From: Synechococcus sp. MIT S9220 | Lineage (GTDB): Bacteria; Cyanobacteriota; Cyanobacteriia; PCC-6307; Cyanobiaceae | Assembly: GCF_014304815.1 (NCBI RefSeq) | Contig: NZ_CP047958.1 | Coordinates: 558,001 to 622,000, forward strand | Direction of reading: 5' to 3' | DNA length: 64,000 nucleotides | In this document: positions 34,902-44,862 of the stretch, piece after piece | Layout: each line of letters starts with the position of its first letter | How positions within the stretch are numbered: position 1 is the stretch's first letter | Notes under the pieces: model-generated | What the model was told of the DNA's origin: nothing | The model's database searches: none | What the model saw: only the letters and a program-made list of their open reading frames with translations | Program-made: the position numbers and the translations under genes

Positions 34902-36716
34902 ATGACCGACGCCCCCGTCTCACGGATTCGCAATTTCTGCATCATTGCCCACATCGACCATGGCAAGTCGACGCTGGCCGACCGTTTGCTGCAGGACACG
35001 GGCACGGTGGCCAACCGGGACATGCAGGAGCAGTTCCTGGACAACATGGATCTTGAGCGTGAGCGCGGCATCACGATCAAGCTGCAGGCGGCGCGCATGA
35101 ACTACACAGCCGCTGATGGTGAGACCTACACCCTCAACCTGATCGATACACCTGGCCATGTGGACTTCTCCTATGAGGTGAGCCGCAGCCTGCAGGCCTG
35201 TGAGGGCGCTCTGTTGGTGGTGGATGCCAGCCAGGGTGTGGAAGCTCAGACCCTGGCCAACGTGTATCTGGCCCTTGAGAACGATCTGGAGATCATTCCA
35301 GTGCTGAACAAGATCGATCTGCCGGGTGCGGATCCCGATCGCATCAAGGAAGAGATCGAAGCGATCATCGGGCTGGATTGCAGCAACGCGATTCCCTGTT
35401 CAGCCAAGACCGGTCTCGGTGTGCCTGAGATTCTTCAGGAGGTGGTGGACAAGGTGCCGCCGCCGGCGGATGCGGTGGACGAGCCCACCAAGGCGCTGAT
35501 TTTTGACTCCTATTACGACCCTTACCGGGGGGTGATTGTGTATTTCCGGGTGATGAGCGGCCGGATTAGTTGCAAGGACAAGGTCTTGCTGATGGAAAGC
35601 AAGAAGATCTACGAGCTCGACGAAGTGGGCGTGATGGCGCCTGACCAGCGCAAGGTGGATGAACTGCATGCCGGCGAAGTTGGTTATCTGGCTGCATCGA
35701 TCAAGGCTGTGGCTGATGCGCGTGTGGGTGACACCATCACCTTGCTGAATGCACCGGCGGAGGAGCCACTGCCCGGTTACACCGAGGCCAAGCCGATGGT
35801 GTTTTGCGGTCTGTTCCCAACTGAAGCGGATCAGTATCCAGACCTGCGTGAAGCGCTCGACAAGTTGCAGCTCTCGGATGCGGCACTGAAGTTCGAGCCT
35901 GAAACCAGCAGCGCCATGGGTTTTGGTTTCCGCTGCGGCTTCCTTGGCTTGCTGCACATGGAAATCGTGCAGGAGCGCCTGGAGCGCGAATACGACCTTG
36001 ATCTGATCGTCACCGCACCGTCGGTGATCTATCAGGTGAACATGATTGATGGCAGCGAGGAGATGGTGGACAACCCCGCCACGCTTCCGGATCCGCAGAA
36101 ACGTGAATCGATTGAAGAGCCCTATGTGCGCATGGAGATCTATGCGCCCAACGACTACAACGGTGCGTTGATGGGCCTCTGTCAGGAGCGTCGTGGGGAG
36201 TACATCGATATGAAGTACATCACGACCGACCGGGTGACGTTGATTTATGAATTACCGCTGGCTGAAGTAGTGACCGACTTCTTCGATCAGATGAAGACGC
36301 GCACCCAGGGCTATGCCTCGATGGAATATCACCTGATTGGTTACCGCAAAAACGAACTCGTGCGCCTGGATGTGCTGATCAACGGTGAACGGGCTGACCC
36401 GCTCACCACGATCGTGCACCGCGATAAGGCTTATAACGTGGGCAAGGGCTTGGTGGAAAAGCTCAAGGAGCTGATTCCCCGCCAGCAGTTCAAGATTCCC
36501 CTGCAGGCATCGATCGGTAGTCGCATCATTGCCTCCACCAGCATCAGTGCGATGCGCAAAGACGTGCTGGCTAAGTGCTATGGCGGCGATATTTCGCGAA
36601 AGAAGAAACTGCTGAAGAAGCAGGCCAAAGGTAAGAAACGCATGAAGGCCATGGGCAAGGTGGATGTGCCTCAGGAAGCCTTTATGGCGGTGCTCAAGCT
36701 CAACGGGAACGAATAG
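34902..36716 (+). CDS. lepA: Elongation factor 4 (LepA), back-translocating GTPase
   Basis: This 604-residue GTPase starts [19 protein letters not shown] (ATG 34902, preferred over a TTG further upstream). It has G1 [10 protein letters not shown]3 DTPGHVDF, G4 NKID and G5 SAKTG, then the EF-G-like domains and the unique C-terminal domain rich in Lys ([20 protein letters not shown]). It acts on the ribosome under stress. The last 87 codons are duplicated at 52747-53010, with five differences, four of them in the last nine residues. The following gene is on the opposite strand and belongs to an accessory block, so the normal downstream context seems displaced. Confidence 0.97.
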   Translation: MTDAPVSRIRNFCIIAHIDHGKSTLADRLLQDTGTVANRDMQEQFLDNMDLERERGITIKLQAARMNYTAADGETYTLNLIDTPGHVDFSYEVSRSLQACEGALLVVDASQGVEAQTLANVYLALENDLEIIPVLNKIDLPGADPDRIKEEIEAIIGLDCSNAIPCSAKTGLGVPEILQEVVDKVPPPADAVDEPTKALIFDSYYDPYRGVIVYFRVMSGRISCKDKVLLMESKKIYELDEVGVMAPDQRKVDELHAGEVGYLAASIKAVADARVGDTITLLNAPAEEPLPGYTEAKPMVFCGLFPTEADQYPDLREALDKLQLSDAALKFEPETSSAMGFGFRCGFLGLLHMEIVQERLEREYDLDLIVTAPSVIYQVNMIDGSEEMVDNPATLPDPQKRESIEEPYVRMEIYAPNDYNGALMGLCQERRGEYIDMKYITTDRVTLIYELPLAEVVTDFFDQMKTRTQGYASMEYHLIGYRKNELVRLDVLINGERADPLTTIVHRDKAYNVGKGLVEKLKELIPRQQFKIPLQASIGSRIIASTSISAMRKDVLAKCYGGDISRKKKLLKKQAKGKKRMKAMGKVDVPQEAFMAVLKLNGNE

Positions 36717-36778
36717 GACAAAGCTTTTTGAATCTCCGCCCAAATCTCTTTGACCGATTTATAGCTCTTGATGATTGC

Positions 36779-38128
36779 TTATTGGAGTCGTTTCCTTCCA
36801 TCTAGAAAAATCAGAATATCTCCCTTGGTGATGTTCGCCTCGAAGCTTGGATCCCCCTTGTAGCTGCTGCTATCTGAGGCCACGCATTCCTTTTTGCTGC
36901 AGCTACCAAGGCTCACATTTGCCTTTGGGCGCTTGATGTAGATGATGTCCACACCATCAGATCCTTCAATCGTGTCATCTCCTTCAACGAGGTAGGTGTT
37001 CTTGCCGCTACCTCCTTTGAGGATGTCATTCCCAGCGCCACCAATCAACACATCATCGCCAGCGCCAGCTTCGATGATGTCATTGGCATCGCCTCCTAGT
37101 AGCCGGTCATCACCGTCACCTCCATCGATCTCAACAGGTTTATCGCTATCTGCATTCGTCACATCGCTGGCTTCGATGATGTCGTTTTGATCAGAGCCTT
37201 CAATCTTGTCAAAGAAGTTGGCACCACACATCACGACTTGCTGATCTCCTCCAATGGCACCCTGCGGTAGTCGCAGAGTACGGTCGCCTGCACTTCCGTA
37301 GCTGCCGGGATCTATTGAGCGATCCACTGATACATAGAGCAAGTCGCGCTTGCTGATGTTGCCTGCTCCCGAGCAGACATTGCTGGTATCTGGGAAGTAG
37401 TGCACCGGTGCCACGCGTGACTGGCTGCCGAGGCATTGCCCATAGGGGCTCTTGGAGCTGGTACTTAAGCCATTGGCGAGTAAGTAAAACCGCAGCCCTC
37501 GCCGGTCAAGCTCATCGCTTTCGCATGCTGTGGCATTTACGCAAAAGCCCTCGTTGCAGTCGTCGTTACTACCCAGGTTGTCGAGGATTACCTCACGGCA
37601 ATTGCTGTCTATGCCATCGGTACACAACTCAGCCTCATAAAACCCCCCATAGCTGTTGTTGTGGTTGATGCGTGGGCCGCATCGCACAAGCGCCTTGCCG
37701 CTGATCGCACTTCCATCGTCAATGTTCTGCACTCCATAGATCGCCATTGGCAACACCTGGAAGTTTTCTCTGAGTGAGGCGTCGGCTTTCACCCGCATCG
37801 GTCGCTCCAGCGGGAACACAATTGCGTGGGTGAATTCGTCGTTATCGATTCCGCATTCCTCGGGAATCTCAATGGCAGCAAGGTCGGTGATCACGCGCGT
37901 TGCAGAGGTGACTTCTGCCTCAATAAATCGGCGTGCGAGATTCCATTCAGCCCGTTTGCGGCGAAGCTCTTCTGCGCTTGCCCTCCATTGCATTGATTCG
38001 ATCACCAAATTGGCCGCTGCCATCACTACAACGGTGCTCACGCCCATGGCGATCAGCAGCTCCACAAGGGTGAAGCCTGCGTGCCGCTGATCCCGCTGCT
38101 TGTGGAGTCGTTGCAGCAGTTTATTCAC
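36779..38128 (-). CDS. PilW-like prepilin fused to RTX calcium-binding repeats
   Basis: This 449-residue protein has a GTG start. A type III prepilin signal is clear (HAG, then FTLVELLIAMGVSTVV): cleavage by PilD after G18, and Glu at mature position 5. Length and position resemble PilW minor pilins. Residues about 333-380 are RTX nonapeptide repeats (GGDGDDRLLGG, AGAGDDVLIGGAGNDILKGG), normally found in type I-secreted calcium-binding proteins. Several Cys pairs lie in the middle. I know of no standard pilin family with RTX repeats. It overlaps the upstream FimT-like gene by one base (TAGTG), so it is coupled in the minor-pilin operon. Confidence 0.8.
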   Translation of the reverse strand: MNKLLQRLHKQRDQRHAGFTLVELLIAMGVSTVVVMAAANLVIESMQWRASAEELRRKRAEWNLARRFIEAEVTSATRVITDLAAIEIPEECGIDNDEFTHAIVFPLERPMRVKADASLRENFQVLPMAIYGVQNIDDGSAISGKALVRCGPRINHNNSYGGFYEAELCTDGIDSNCREVILDNLGSNDDCNEGFCVNATACESDELDRRGLRFYLLANGLSTSSKSPYGQCLGSQSRVAPVHYFPDTSNVCSGAGNISKRDLLYVSVDRSIDPGSYGSAGDRTLRLPQGAIGGDQQVVMCGANFFDKIEGSDQNDIIEASDVTNADSDKPVEIDGGDGDDRLLGGDANDIIEAGAGDDVLIGGAGNDILKGGSGKNTYLVEGDDTIEGSDGVDIIYIKRPKANVSLGSCSKKECVASDSSSYKGDPSFEANITKGDILIFLDGRKRLQ

Positions 38129-38739
38129 TAGTACTTCAACTCCTTCTCATAGCTGCAGGCTCCATCACGCTTGATGCCGCTGCGCACGAGTCCAACAGGA
38201 GCAATCACCTTGATGCAGCGGACGGTTGGACTCCCCTCCATGGTGAGTTCCATTTCCTGATCGCGATTCACACTGCCTCGGGGCGAAAAGCTGAACTCAT
38301 TGTCTGCGCTATCCGATAACGCCAGCGAGATATCAGTCGGTGTGTTCTCTTGATTATTAATGTTGAACATCGTTAGCTCTCTGCAGCCAGGACTATCCAA
38401 TGTGATGGCCAATGATGCATCGCTGGCATCATCAGCGGTAATGCTGAGCTGGCATGTTTCCATGTCTTTAACGGCTTGATTCCTTGCCCGCTCAAGCCAA
38501 TTCACGATGCCAAGGCTTGCGGCTGTAAGTTGCTCGCGCCGCATGCCTGGGCGCAAATTGGGTAGAGCTATAGCGCTGAGGACCGCCACGATCACCAGCA
38601 CAACCATTAATTCCCAGATTGTGAAGCCGCTACTGGCTTGCTTGCCTTGGCGGCTAGTGACACCAGTGAACAGCATTCGGGACAAGCGTCGTTTTGAGCG
38701 TAGCGATGACCTTATTGTCTTTTTCTGCGTCGTACTCAA
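38128..38739 (-). CDS. FimT/GspH-like minor prepilin
   Basis: This 203-residue protein (start could be 38673) has the prepilin site SSG, then FTIWELMVVLVIVAVLSAIALP, a methylated-helix motif with Glu5 and the Pro kink. The globular part has Cys near residues 117, 139, 179 and 197. FimT/FimU-type minor pilins help prime pilus assembly and some bind DNA. It follows the PilV-like gene with overlap and precedes the PilW-RTX gene with a one-base overlap. Confidence 0.85.
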   Translation of the reverse strand: MSTTQKKTIRSSLRSKRRLSRMLFTGVTSRQGKQASSGFTIWELMVVLVIVAVLSAIALPNLRPGMRREQLTAASLGIVNWLERARNQAVKDMETCQLSITADDASDASLAITLDSPGCRELTMFNINNQENTPTDISLALSDSADNEFSFSPRGSVNRDQEMELTMEGSPTVRCIKVIAPVGLVRSGIKRDGACSYEKELKY

Positions 38740-39244
38740 TCATTGCCTGGTTGTCGTTGGAGTCGTCTAAGGAGATGCGTCTGGTGATTGTGATGTTCCT
38801 ATCAGCTAACAAGCTGCTGGGAATGGCTTTCTCGCCAGTGGTGACACCATTTTCATCCTCCGATAAGAGTTCTTTTGCAAGATCCCTCGCATTGCAGCGC
38901 TCCATAAAGTCTTGTTTATCGTCTGAATCTTCCCTGTTGTAATACATCAGGCTCTTGTCATTTTCTGCTGTTGCGGCTTTGCATGGTCCTTGCCTGCAGC
39001 GAAAGGTGTAGAACCGGTGCTTAACGGTCGATTCCAAGTCATCGGTGATCGCGCTTTCAGCTGCTTTTCGCAAGCTGGCTTGATGTGTGATCTGGTTTGA
39101 GCGAATGATGCCGCTGGTAAAGCCACTAATGGTGATAGCCAAAATAGACGATGCAATCAGTACCTCATGCAAGGTCTGGCCAGACTCTTGCAGGGTCTTC
39201 TGGTTGTTAAATCTTTTTTGTTGAGCCCTTAATTTCAGTTTCAT
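38654..39244 (-). CDS. PilV-like minor prepilin
   Basis: This 196-residue protein has a prepilin-like N-terminus ESGQTLHEVLIASSILAITISG. Cleavage after the Gly leaves Gln at position 1 and Glu at position 5, a non-Phe first residue that is tolerated in minor pilins. The globular part is acidic with four Cys. It starts 5 bases after the stop of the giant RTX gene and its end overlaps the FimT-like gene, so all are in one transcription unit. Confidence 0.78.
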   Translation of the reverse strand: MKLKLRAQQKRFNNQKTLQESGQTLHEVLIASSILAITISGFTSGIIRSNQITHQASLRKAAESAITDDLESTVKHRFYTFRCRQGPCKAATAENDKSLMYYNREDSDDKQDFMERCNARDLAKELLSEDENGVTTGEKAIPSSLLADRNITITRRISLDDSNDNQAMIEYDAEKDNKVIATLKTTLVPNAVHWCH

Positions 39245-39249
39245 ATGAC

Positions 39250-42200
39250 TTACGCGAAGGTCTCGTCTTCTTGCCTTGTGAGTTGAACGCCGTTGGCAAC
39301 ACCTAGATAATCAGTGCCGCTGTAGAACAGGCTGTTTTTATCTTTGTATTCCATCGTGATATCACCCATATCGGAAAACTCAACGATGTCTTCTCCAACA
39401 ACGAAGTCGTAAATCGTGGCGTAGCCTTCACCCAAATTCAGGATGAAGGTGTCTTCTCCATCACCTCCATAGAGTTTGTCTAGGCCTATCCCGGCATCAA
39501 GAATGTCGTCACCTTCTCCGCCTTTCAGCGTGTCATTGCCGGTGTAGCCATTGAGGATGTCGTTGTCGGCGCCGCCTAGCAGGGTGTCATTGCCTTCATC
39601 GCCGTTGAGTTCATCTTCGCCAGCGCCGCCTTGGACAGTCGCGTCGCCTGTTCCGTAGAGATCAACAACGTCGTCGCCATCTCCAGCATCAATCGTGCTG
39701 TTTTCAATCTCGCCATCAATGGTGATGTAGTCATCACCATCACCAGCCTCGATCAAGCTGTCCACCATGGCTTTGGCTGAGCTTTCTCCCCATACCTCCA
39801 CATAGATGGAGTCATCGCCCCCACCACTGGAGATTGTGCTTCCGCTGAGGCCAATGGCTTCGCCATCCTCCTCGTTGGTCGCTTCCACGATCACGTCAAT
39901 GATGTCATCGGAATCGCCCACATTCAGGGTTGAATTCTCCATGCCAATGGCGAGAGTCTCACCGGTCACTTCCATGAGCAGGGCGTCGTCATCCGCGCCC
40001 GCATCGAGTGTCGTATCGACGAGCCCTTTCGCGACGCCTTCATCGCTTGCCTCGTCGCTGCTTTCAGCAGTGCTTTCAACCTCGATCAGGTCATCACCAT
40101 CACCAGTTGAGACTTCAGAGTCTTCGATGGCAGTGGCGCTCGATGATGCTCTTGCTGTGATGGAGACGTTGTCATCACCTTCTCCAGTATTAATCGTTGA
40201 ATTAACGGCTCCCTTCGCAATTCCTGTGTTGAGAAGCCATGAGTCTTCGTTGTCACTCCAAGAACCTGAGCTGGCATAGCCATACCCATACTTCCACTGA
40301 GAGTCATAGCTTCCGCTGTAACTCCGCCCATACGACCACCATGGGTAGCTATAGCGATAGGAATTGGAATACTCGCCAGATCGGCTGCCAGATGACTGGT
40401 AGTTATAGCTGTAGTCGTAACTGCCCAGGTTTCGCCGTAAGTAGCTGGAGAAGCCGAATGCGCTGCTGCTGATAGTAAAGACATCATCCCCTTTCCCGAG
40501 ATCAATAGAGCTATTTTTGATCCCGACCGCCTCTGTGTATCCCTTGGCATCAATCGTTAGAAAATCATCTCCATTACCAGTTTCAATGGTTGATCGATTG
40601 GCGCCAATGGCTGAGCCGAGTTTTTGGATCAAAGAATTTTCATAATCCTGTATAAACAGGCTTTGATTGTTGCCTTGACTGTTGTGGTTGCCTTTGTTGT
40701 TGTATGAATGACTGCTTTCACTCGTTTGGTTCCACCAGCCCCAGCCATAGCGTGATTGATTGAGGCCTTCGCCTTGGGATGAATATTCACTCTTATGGCT
40801 ATAAACAGAGCTGTGTTCACTGAGATATTCATTTTTGTTGATCAGGCTGCTTTCACCAAGTGCTGTGGCACTGAGCGAGATGACATCATCGCCTTTTCCG
40901 GTTTCTAGGCTGCTATCACTGAGCGCCTCAGCTCTTTTGCCGCCATTGGCGCTAATGGATGCTTCGTTGTCGCCATTGCCCAAGTTGATGCTGCTCTTTT
41001 GGGCTCCATAGGCTGTGCCAAATCGTTTGATCCTTGAGTATTCATAGTTTTGGTTGTATCTGCTGCGGGAGATTGAAAAGCCATCGCTTTCGCTTTCGTG
41101 ATTTCTTGAGTATTCCTCAATTCTGTTGTACCAGTAGTATGCACTTGTGTAGCTGCGGCTGTACTCTTCAGATCTTTTGTTGGAATTCCAAGAATCGTGA
41201 TTCCATGTTGAGCTGCTCTTGTTCCGGTTGATGTAACTATCTTCTCCTTCGGCAAGGCCAATGATTGCTAGCGAATCGTCTCCGCTGCCAGCAGTAATTG
41301 AGGAGCTGGCAAGAGCAATGGCAAGCTCTCCGCCGACTGATTGGAGATTGATGCTGTTGTTGCCATCGCCTGCGTCAATGGAGCTGTCTTCAGCACCAAT
41401 CGATACCCCAAAGCGGTAAGTTCGCGAGTACTCATTGTCCCAGTTGGATTGCCCTTGGTTCGTGTATTCCCCCTGGGACTTGTAGTCGTAGTTTCCTTCT
41501 CGACTCGATTGGTTGTATCCATACCATCTAGCTGATGAAGACGTGTATTCATGGGTATTGCTGTAGCTGTAGCTGTAGATGTTGGAGTAACTGTTGCTGT
41601 AGTTCCCCTTGCTTGTGTTGCTGTATCCAACGAATCCATCAGCACTTGTGTCGATAGAAATGGTGTCTGATCCAGATCCTGTTAGTAAGTCACTGCTGAT
41701 TAGGCCTAGTGCGCGTTCTCCTCCTTTGACTGAGATCTCTGCGTTGTTGTCGCCGTTGCCTAAGTCGATCGTGCTGTTTTCACTGCCTAGGGCACTGCCA
41801 AAGCGCTGTATATTGGACTGCTTGTTTGTACTTTGACTGCTGTACTCATGGCTGCGATTCCAGGAGTTGTCCCATTGGCGTTCATTTTCACCCTGGCTTT
41901 GATGGTTGCCCCAAGACCAATAGCGATAGTTGTTCCGATTGGAATTCCACGAGCTTGATTCGCCGCTATTGCTTCCAATGTCGTAACCAGATGATGCGTA
42001 GTCGTAATCACTTGTGTGGCTATAGCCCCGCTCGCCATTGGCATTAATACTCAAGCTGAAGCTGTCATCGCCATTCCCGCTTTGCAGGCTTGTGTTTCTG
42101 AATCCAACCGCTTGGTTGCCCGCCACAACATTGACAATTTCTGTGTTATCACCACTGCCAAGGTCAATATTGGAATCGATTGATCCATACGAAACTCCCC

Positions 42201-44862
42201 CTGAGATATCAACGTGGCGGTTGCTATGGCTGCTCTTGTAGTGCCCTTTGTTGGCATATTCATGGTCGTAATCATATTTCGATTGGTATCCGTAGCTCGA
42301 GCTGTAGCTTCCATACCAGCCTCTATAGCCCCAGCTACTTGAGTGGCTGTGCTCGCCACTCCACTGATTTGAGCCGCTGTGGCTGTAGTCGTATCCCCCA
42401 GTTGATTGGCTATTCCATTCATTTTGTCTTCCATGAGCGATCACATTGATGCTCAGGTTGTCATCACCACTCCCAGTATTGATCTCTGTTGAGCCAATAC
42501 CAGTTGCCGTCGCAGCGTTACCCCATCCCCAGTTGTTGTTGTTAGCAGAAGCATTGATGGAGATGGCATCGTCGCCAGATCCAGCATCAATGGTGGAATC
42601 GAGCGCACCAAATGCGCGGATATCGCCTTGGCCAGAGGCATTGGCGTTGATGAACAGTCGGTCGTTACCGCTGCCCAAGTCGATGGAGCTGTTTTCAGAT
42701 CCGTAGGCAGGGTCGTAGCGACGTTGTGTTTGGAGGGTTGTGGCATTGAGGCTGACGACGTCATCGCCAGAGCTCACATCAATGGAGCTATCGCGAATGC
42801 CCCAGGCATTGGTGTTGGCACCTGAAGCAAAGGAATTGACGTAGACCGAGTCGTTGCCAGCGCCCGTGCTGATGGAAGAGTTGTTGTCAATACCCACAGA
42901 ATCGGCATTGCCGCCTCCGCCCCACCACCAGCCACCACCATTGCTGGTTGCAGTTGTGTTGATGGAGATGAAATCCTCACCACTACCTGTAGTGATGTCT
43001 GATTTGTTGAGACCTTTGGCGTTGGCTGGATTTCCATTGCGGTTCCACCACCAGCCGCCGCCGTTAGCGCGAGCGTTGGCATTAATGGAGACTGCATTAT
43101 CGCCAGAGCCGGCATCGATACTCGTGTCCTCTACCCCTGTGGCTTGCGAGTTACCGCCATTGCTGGACGCATTAACGGCGAGGAAGTCGTTACCAGAGCC
43201 AAGATCAACGTCGGCATTGGCTAGACCTTTAGCTGTGGCAGGGTCATTGCCGCCCCACCACCAGCCGTTGTTGCTGTTGGCAGAAGCGTTGATGGAAATA
43301 GCATCGTCGCCAGATCCAGCATCAATGGTGGAATCGAGCGCACCAAATGCGCGCATTTCGCCTTGGCCAGAGGCATTGGCGTTGATGAACAGTCGGTCGT
43401 TACCGCTGCCCAAGTCGATGGAGCTGTTTTCAGATCCGTAGGCAGGGTCGTAGCGACGTTGAGTTTGGCGGGTTGTGGCATTGAGGCTGACAACGTCATC
43501 CCCAGATCCAACATCAATGGAGCTATCACGAATGGCCCAGGCATTGGTGTTGGCACCTGAAGCAAAGGAATTGACGTAGACCGAGTCGTTGCCAGCGCCC
43601 GTGCTGATGGAAGAGTTGTTGTCAATACCCACAGAATCGGCATTGCCGCCTCCGCCCCACCACCAGCCACCACCATTGCTGGTTGCAGTTGTGTTGATGG
43701 AGATGAAATCCTCACCATCGCCGGTTGAAATCTCTGAATTGTCCAGGCCTTTGGCAGTAGCTGGATTGCCACCGCGGTTCCACCACCACCGGCCACCGCC
43801 ATTGGCTTGAGCGTTGGCATTGATGTTGATGACATCGTTGCCTGATCCAGCGTCAATGCTGGAATCTTCTACAGCTGTGGCATTTGAGATGCCGCCATTG
43901 GTGGAGGCACTAACGGAGAGAAAGTCGTTACCAGAGCCAAGATCAACGTCGGAATTGTCCAGACCTTTGGCTGTGGCAGGGTCATTTCCTCCGCCCCACC
44001 ACCACCAGCCGTTGTTGCTGTTGGCAGAAGCATTGATGGAAATAGCATCGTCGCCAGATCCAGCATCAATGGTGGAATCGAGCGCACCAAATGCGCGCAT
44101 TTCGCCTTGGCCAGAGGCGTTGGCGTTGATGAACAGTCGGTCGTTACCGCTGCCTAAGTCGATAGAGCTGTTTTCTGAACCCCATGCAGGGTCGTAGCGA
44201 CGTTGTGTTTGGCGGGTTGTGGCATTGAGGCTGACAACGTCATCCCCAGATCCAACATCAATGGAGCTATCACGAATGGCCCAGGCATTGGTGGCAGCGC
44301 CTGAAGCAAAGGAATTGACGTAGACCGAGTCGTTGCCAGCGCCCGTGCTGATGGAGGAGTTGTTGTCGATGCCAACAGAATCGGCATTGCCACCCCTACG
44401 CCACCACCAGCCACCGCCATTGCTGTTGGCATTGGCATTGATATTGATGACGTCGTTGCCAGAACCCGTTTGGATGCTGGTGTTGCTGATGCCGGTGGTG
44501 TTGCTCCTGCCGCTGTTCCACCACCAGCCACCATTGCTGTTGGAGGAAGCGTTGATATCGATGCGTGTGCCTAAATCACTCGTTGCAATGAAGGATGTAT
44601 TGCGAAGCGCTGTGGTTGATCCCTGGCCCCCAGAGGAGTGGCTTTGGATATTGACGTACTGACCGGTAAAAGTCACCGATGCGTTGTTGATTGCAGTTGC
44701 AGAGCTCGAACCGCTCCAGCTCCATGCATTTGAGAAAACGTTGAGCCTGTCGCTATTAACGGATAGGCGTTGATTATTGACAGCGTTGGCATTGGAAGAT
44801 CCACCTCTCCACCAGGAAGACCAGCCACCAGAAGAGCTTGAGCTGAAAGTAGTCGTCGACAT
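39250..44862 (-). CDS. Giant aromatic-rich RTX-type secreted protein
   Basis: This 1870-residue protein has no Sec signal. Residues 1-790 are tandem units of about 245 residues built from lines like DAGSGDDAISINASANSN, separated by Gly/Asn spacers with runs of three or four Trp (NGWWWWGGG). Residues about 790-1590 carry about five longer units with spacers rich in Ser, Tyr, Asn, His and Trp (NNYRYWSWGNHQSQ). The C-terminal part (about 1590-1870) is acidic, with canonical RTX repeats (GGADNDILNGYTGNDTLKGG) before an ending typical of type I substrates. I infer a calcium-dependent surface or adhesive protein exported by the nearby T1SS. It sits within the minor-pilin set. No close family is recognised. 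Confidence 0.85.
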   Translation of the reverse strand: MSTTTFSSSSSGGWSSWWRGGSSNANAVNNQRLSVNSDRLNVFSNAWSWSGSSSATAINNASVTFTGQYVNIQSHSSGGQGSTTALRNTSFIATSDLGTRIDINASSNSNGGWWWNSGRSNTTGISNTSIQTGSGNDVININANANSNGGGWWWRRGGNADSVGIDNNSSISTGAGNDSVYVNSFASGAATNAWAIRDSSIDVGSGDDVVSLNATTRQTQRRYDPAWGSENSSIDLGSGNDRLFINANASGQGEMRAFGALDSTIDAGSGDDAISINASANSNNGWWWWGGGNDPATAKGLDNSDVDLGSGNDFLSVSASTNGGISNATAVEDSSIDAGSGNDVININANAQANGGGRWWWNRGGNPATAKGLDNSEISTGDGEDFISINTTATSNGGGWWWGGGGNADSVGIDNNSSISTGAGNDSVYVNSFASGANTNAWAIRDSSIDVGSGDDVVSLNATTRQTQRRYDPAYGSENSSIDLGSGNDRLFINANASGQGEMRAFGALDSTIDAGSGDDAISINASANSNNGWWWGGNDPATAKGLANADVDLGSGNDFLAVNASSNGGNSQATGVEDTSIDAGSGDNAVSINANARANGGGWWWNRNGNPANAKGLNKSDITTGSGEDFISINTTATSNGGGWWWGGGGNADSVGIDNNSSISTGAGNDSVYVNSFASGANTNAWGIRDSSIDVSSGDDVVSLNATTLQTQRRYDPAYGSENSSIDLGSGNDRLFINANASGQGDIRAFGALDSTIDAGSGDDAISINASANNNNWGWGNAATATGIGSTEINTGSGDDNLSINVIAHGRQNEWNSQSTGGYDYSHSGSNQWSGEHSHSSSWGYRGWYGSYSSSYGYQSKYDYDHEYANKGHYKSSHSNRHVDISGGVSYGSIDSNIDLGSGDNTEIVNVVAGNQAVGFRNTSLQSGNGDDSFSLSINANGERGYSHTSDYDYASSGYDIGSNSGESSSWNSNRNNYRYWSWGNHQSQGENERQWDNSWNRSHEYSSQSTNKQSNIQRFGSALGSENSTIDLGNGDNNAEISVKGGERALGLISSDLLTGSGSDTISIDTSADGFVGYSNTSKGNYSNSYSNIYSYSYSNTHEYTSSSARWYGYNQSSREGNYDYKSQGEYTNQGQSNWDNEYSRTYRFGVSIGAEDSSIDAGDGNNSINLQSVGGELAIALASSSITAGSGDDSLAIIGLAEGEDSYINRNKSSSTWNHDSWNSNKRSEEYSRSYTSAYYWYNRIEEYSRNHESESDGFSISRSRYNQNYEYSRIKRFGTAYGAQKSSINLGNGDNEASISANGGKRAEALSDSSLETGKGDDVISLSATALGESSLINKNEYLSEHSSVYSHKSEYSSQGEGLNQSRYGWGWWNQTSESSHSYNNKGNHNSQGNNQSLFIQDYENSLIQKLGSAIGANRSTIETGNGDDFLTIDAKGYTEAVGIKNSSIDLGKGDDVFTISSSAFGFSSYLRRNLGSYDYSYNYQSSGSRSGEYSNSYRYSYPWWSYGRSYSGSYDSQWKYGYGYASSGSWSDNEDSWLLNTGIAKGAVNSTINTGEGDDNVSITARASSSATAIEDSEVSTGDGDDLIEVESTAESSDEASDEGVAKGLVDTTLDAGADDDALLMEVTGETLAIGMENSTLNVGDSDDIIDVIVEATNEEDGEAIGLSGSTISSGGGDDSIYVEVWGESSAKAMVDSLIEAGDGDDYITIDGEIENSTIDAGDGDDVVDLYGTGDATVQGGAGEDELNGDEGNDTLLGGADNDILNGYTGNDTLKGGEGDDILDAGIGLDKLYGGDGEDTFILNLGEGYATIYDFVVGEDIVEFSDMGDITMEYKDKNSLFYSGTDYLGVANGVQLTRQEDETFA
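42480..44460 (-). repeat. Large tandem repeats of 735-744 bp inside the giant RTX gene
   Basis: Landmark sequences around the GGNADSVGIDNNSS motif recur at about 42891, 43626 and 44370, spacings of 735 and 744 bases. About two and a half copies are present with high nucleotide similarity, giving protein units of about 245-248 residues. Such repeats can expand or contract by recombination and may collapse in short-read assemblies. Confidence 0.85.

Noticed and set aside
42854-44197. Several long plus-strand frames rich in Pro, Leu, Ser and Met
   Set aside because: They mirror the Trp/Gly repeats of the giant RTX gene; the repeats appear in them as well and they lack any fold features.
42480-44460. 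Regular repeats considered as CRISPR or satellite DNA
   Set aside because: Units are 735-744 bases, in frame and protein-coding; there are no short palindromic repeats with unique spacers.
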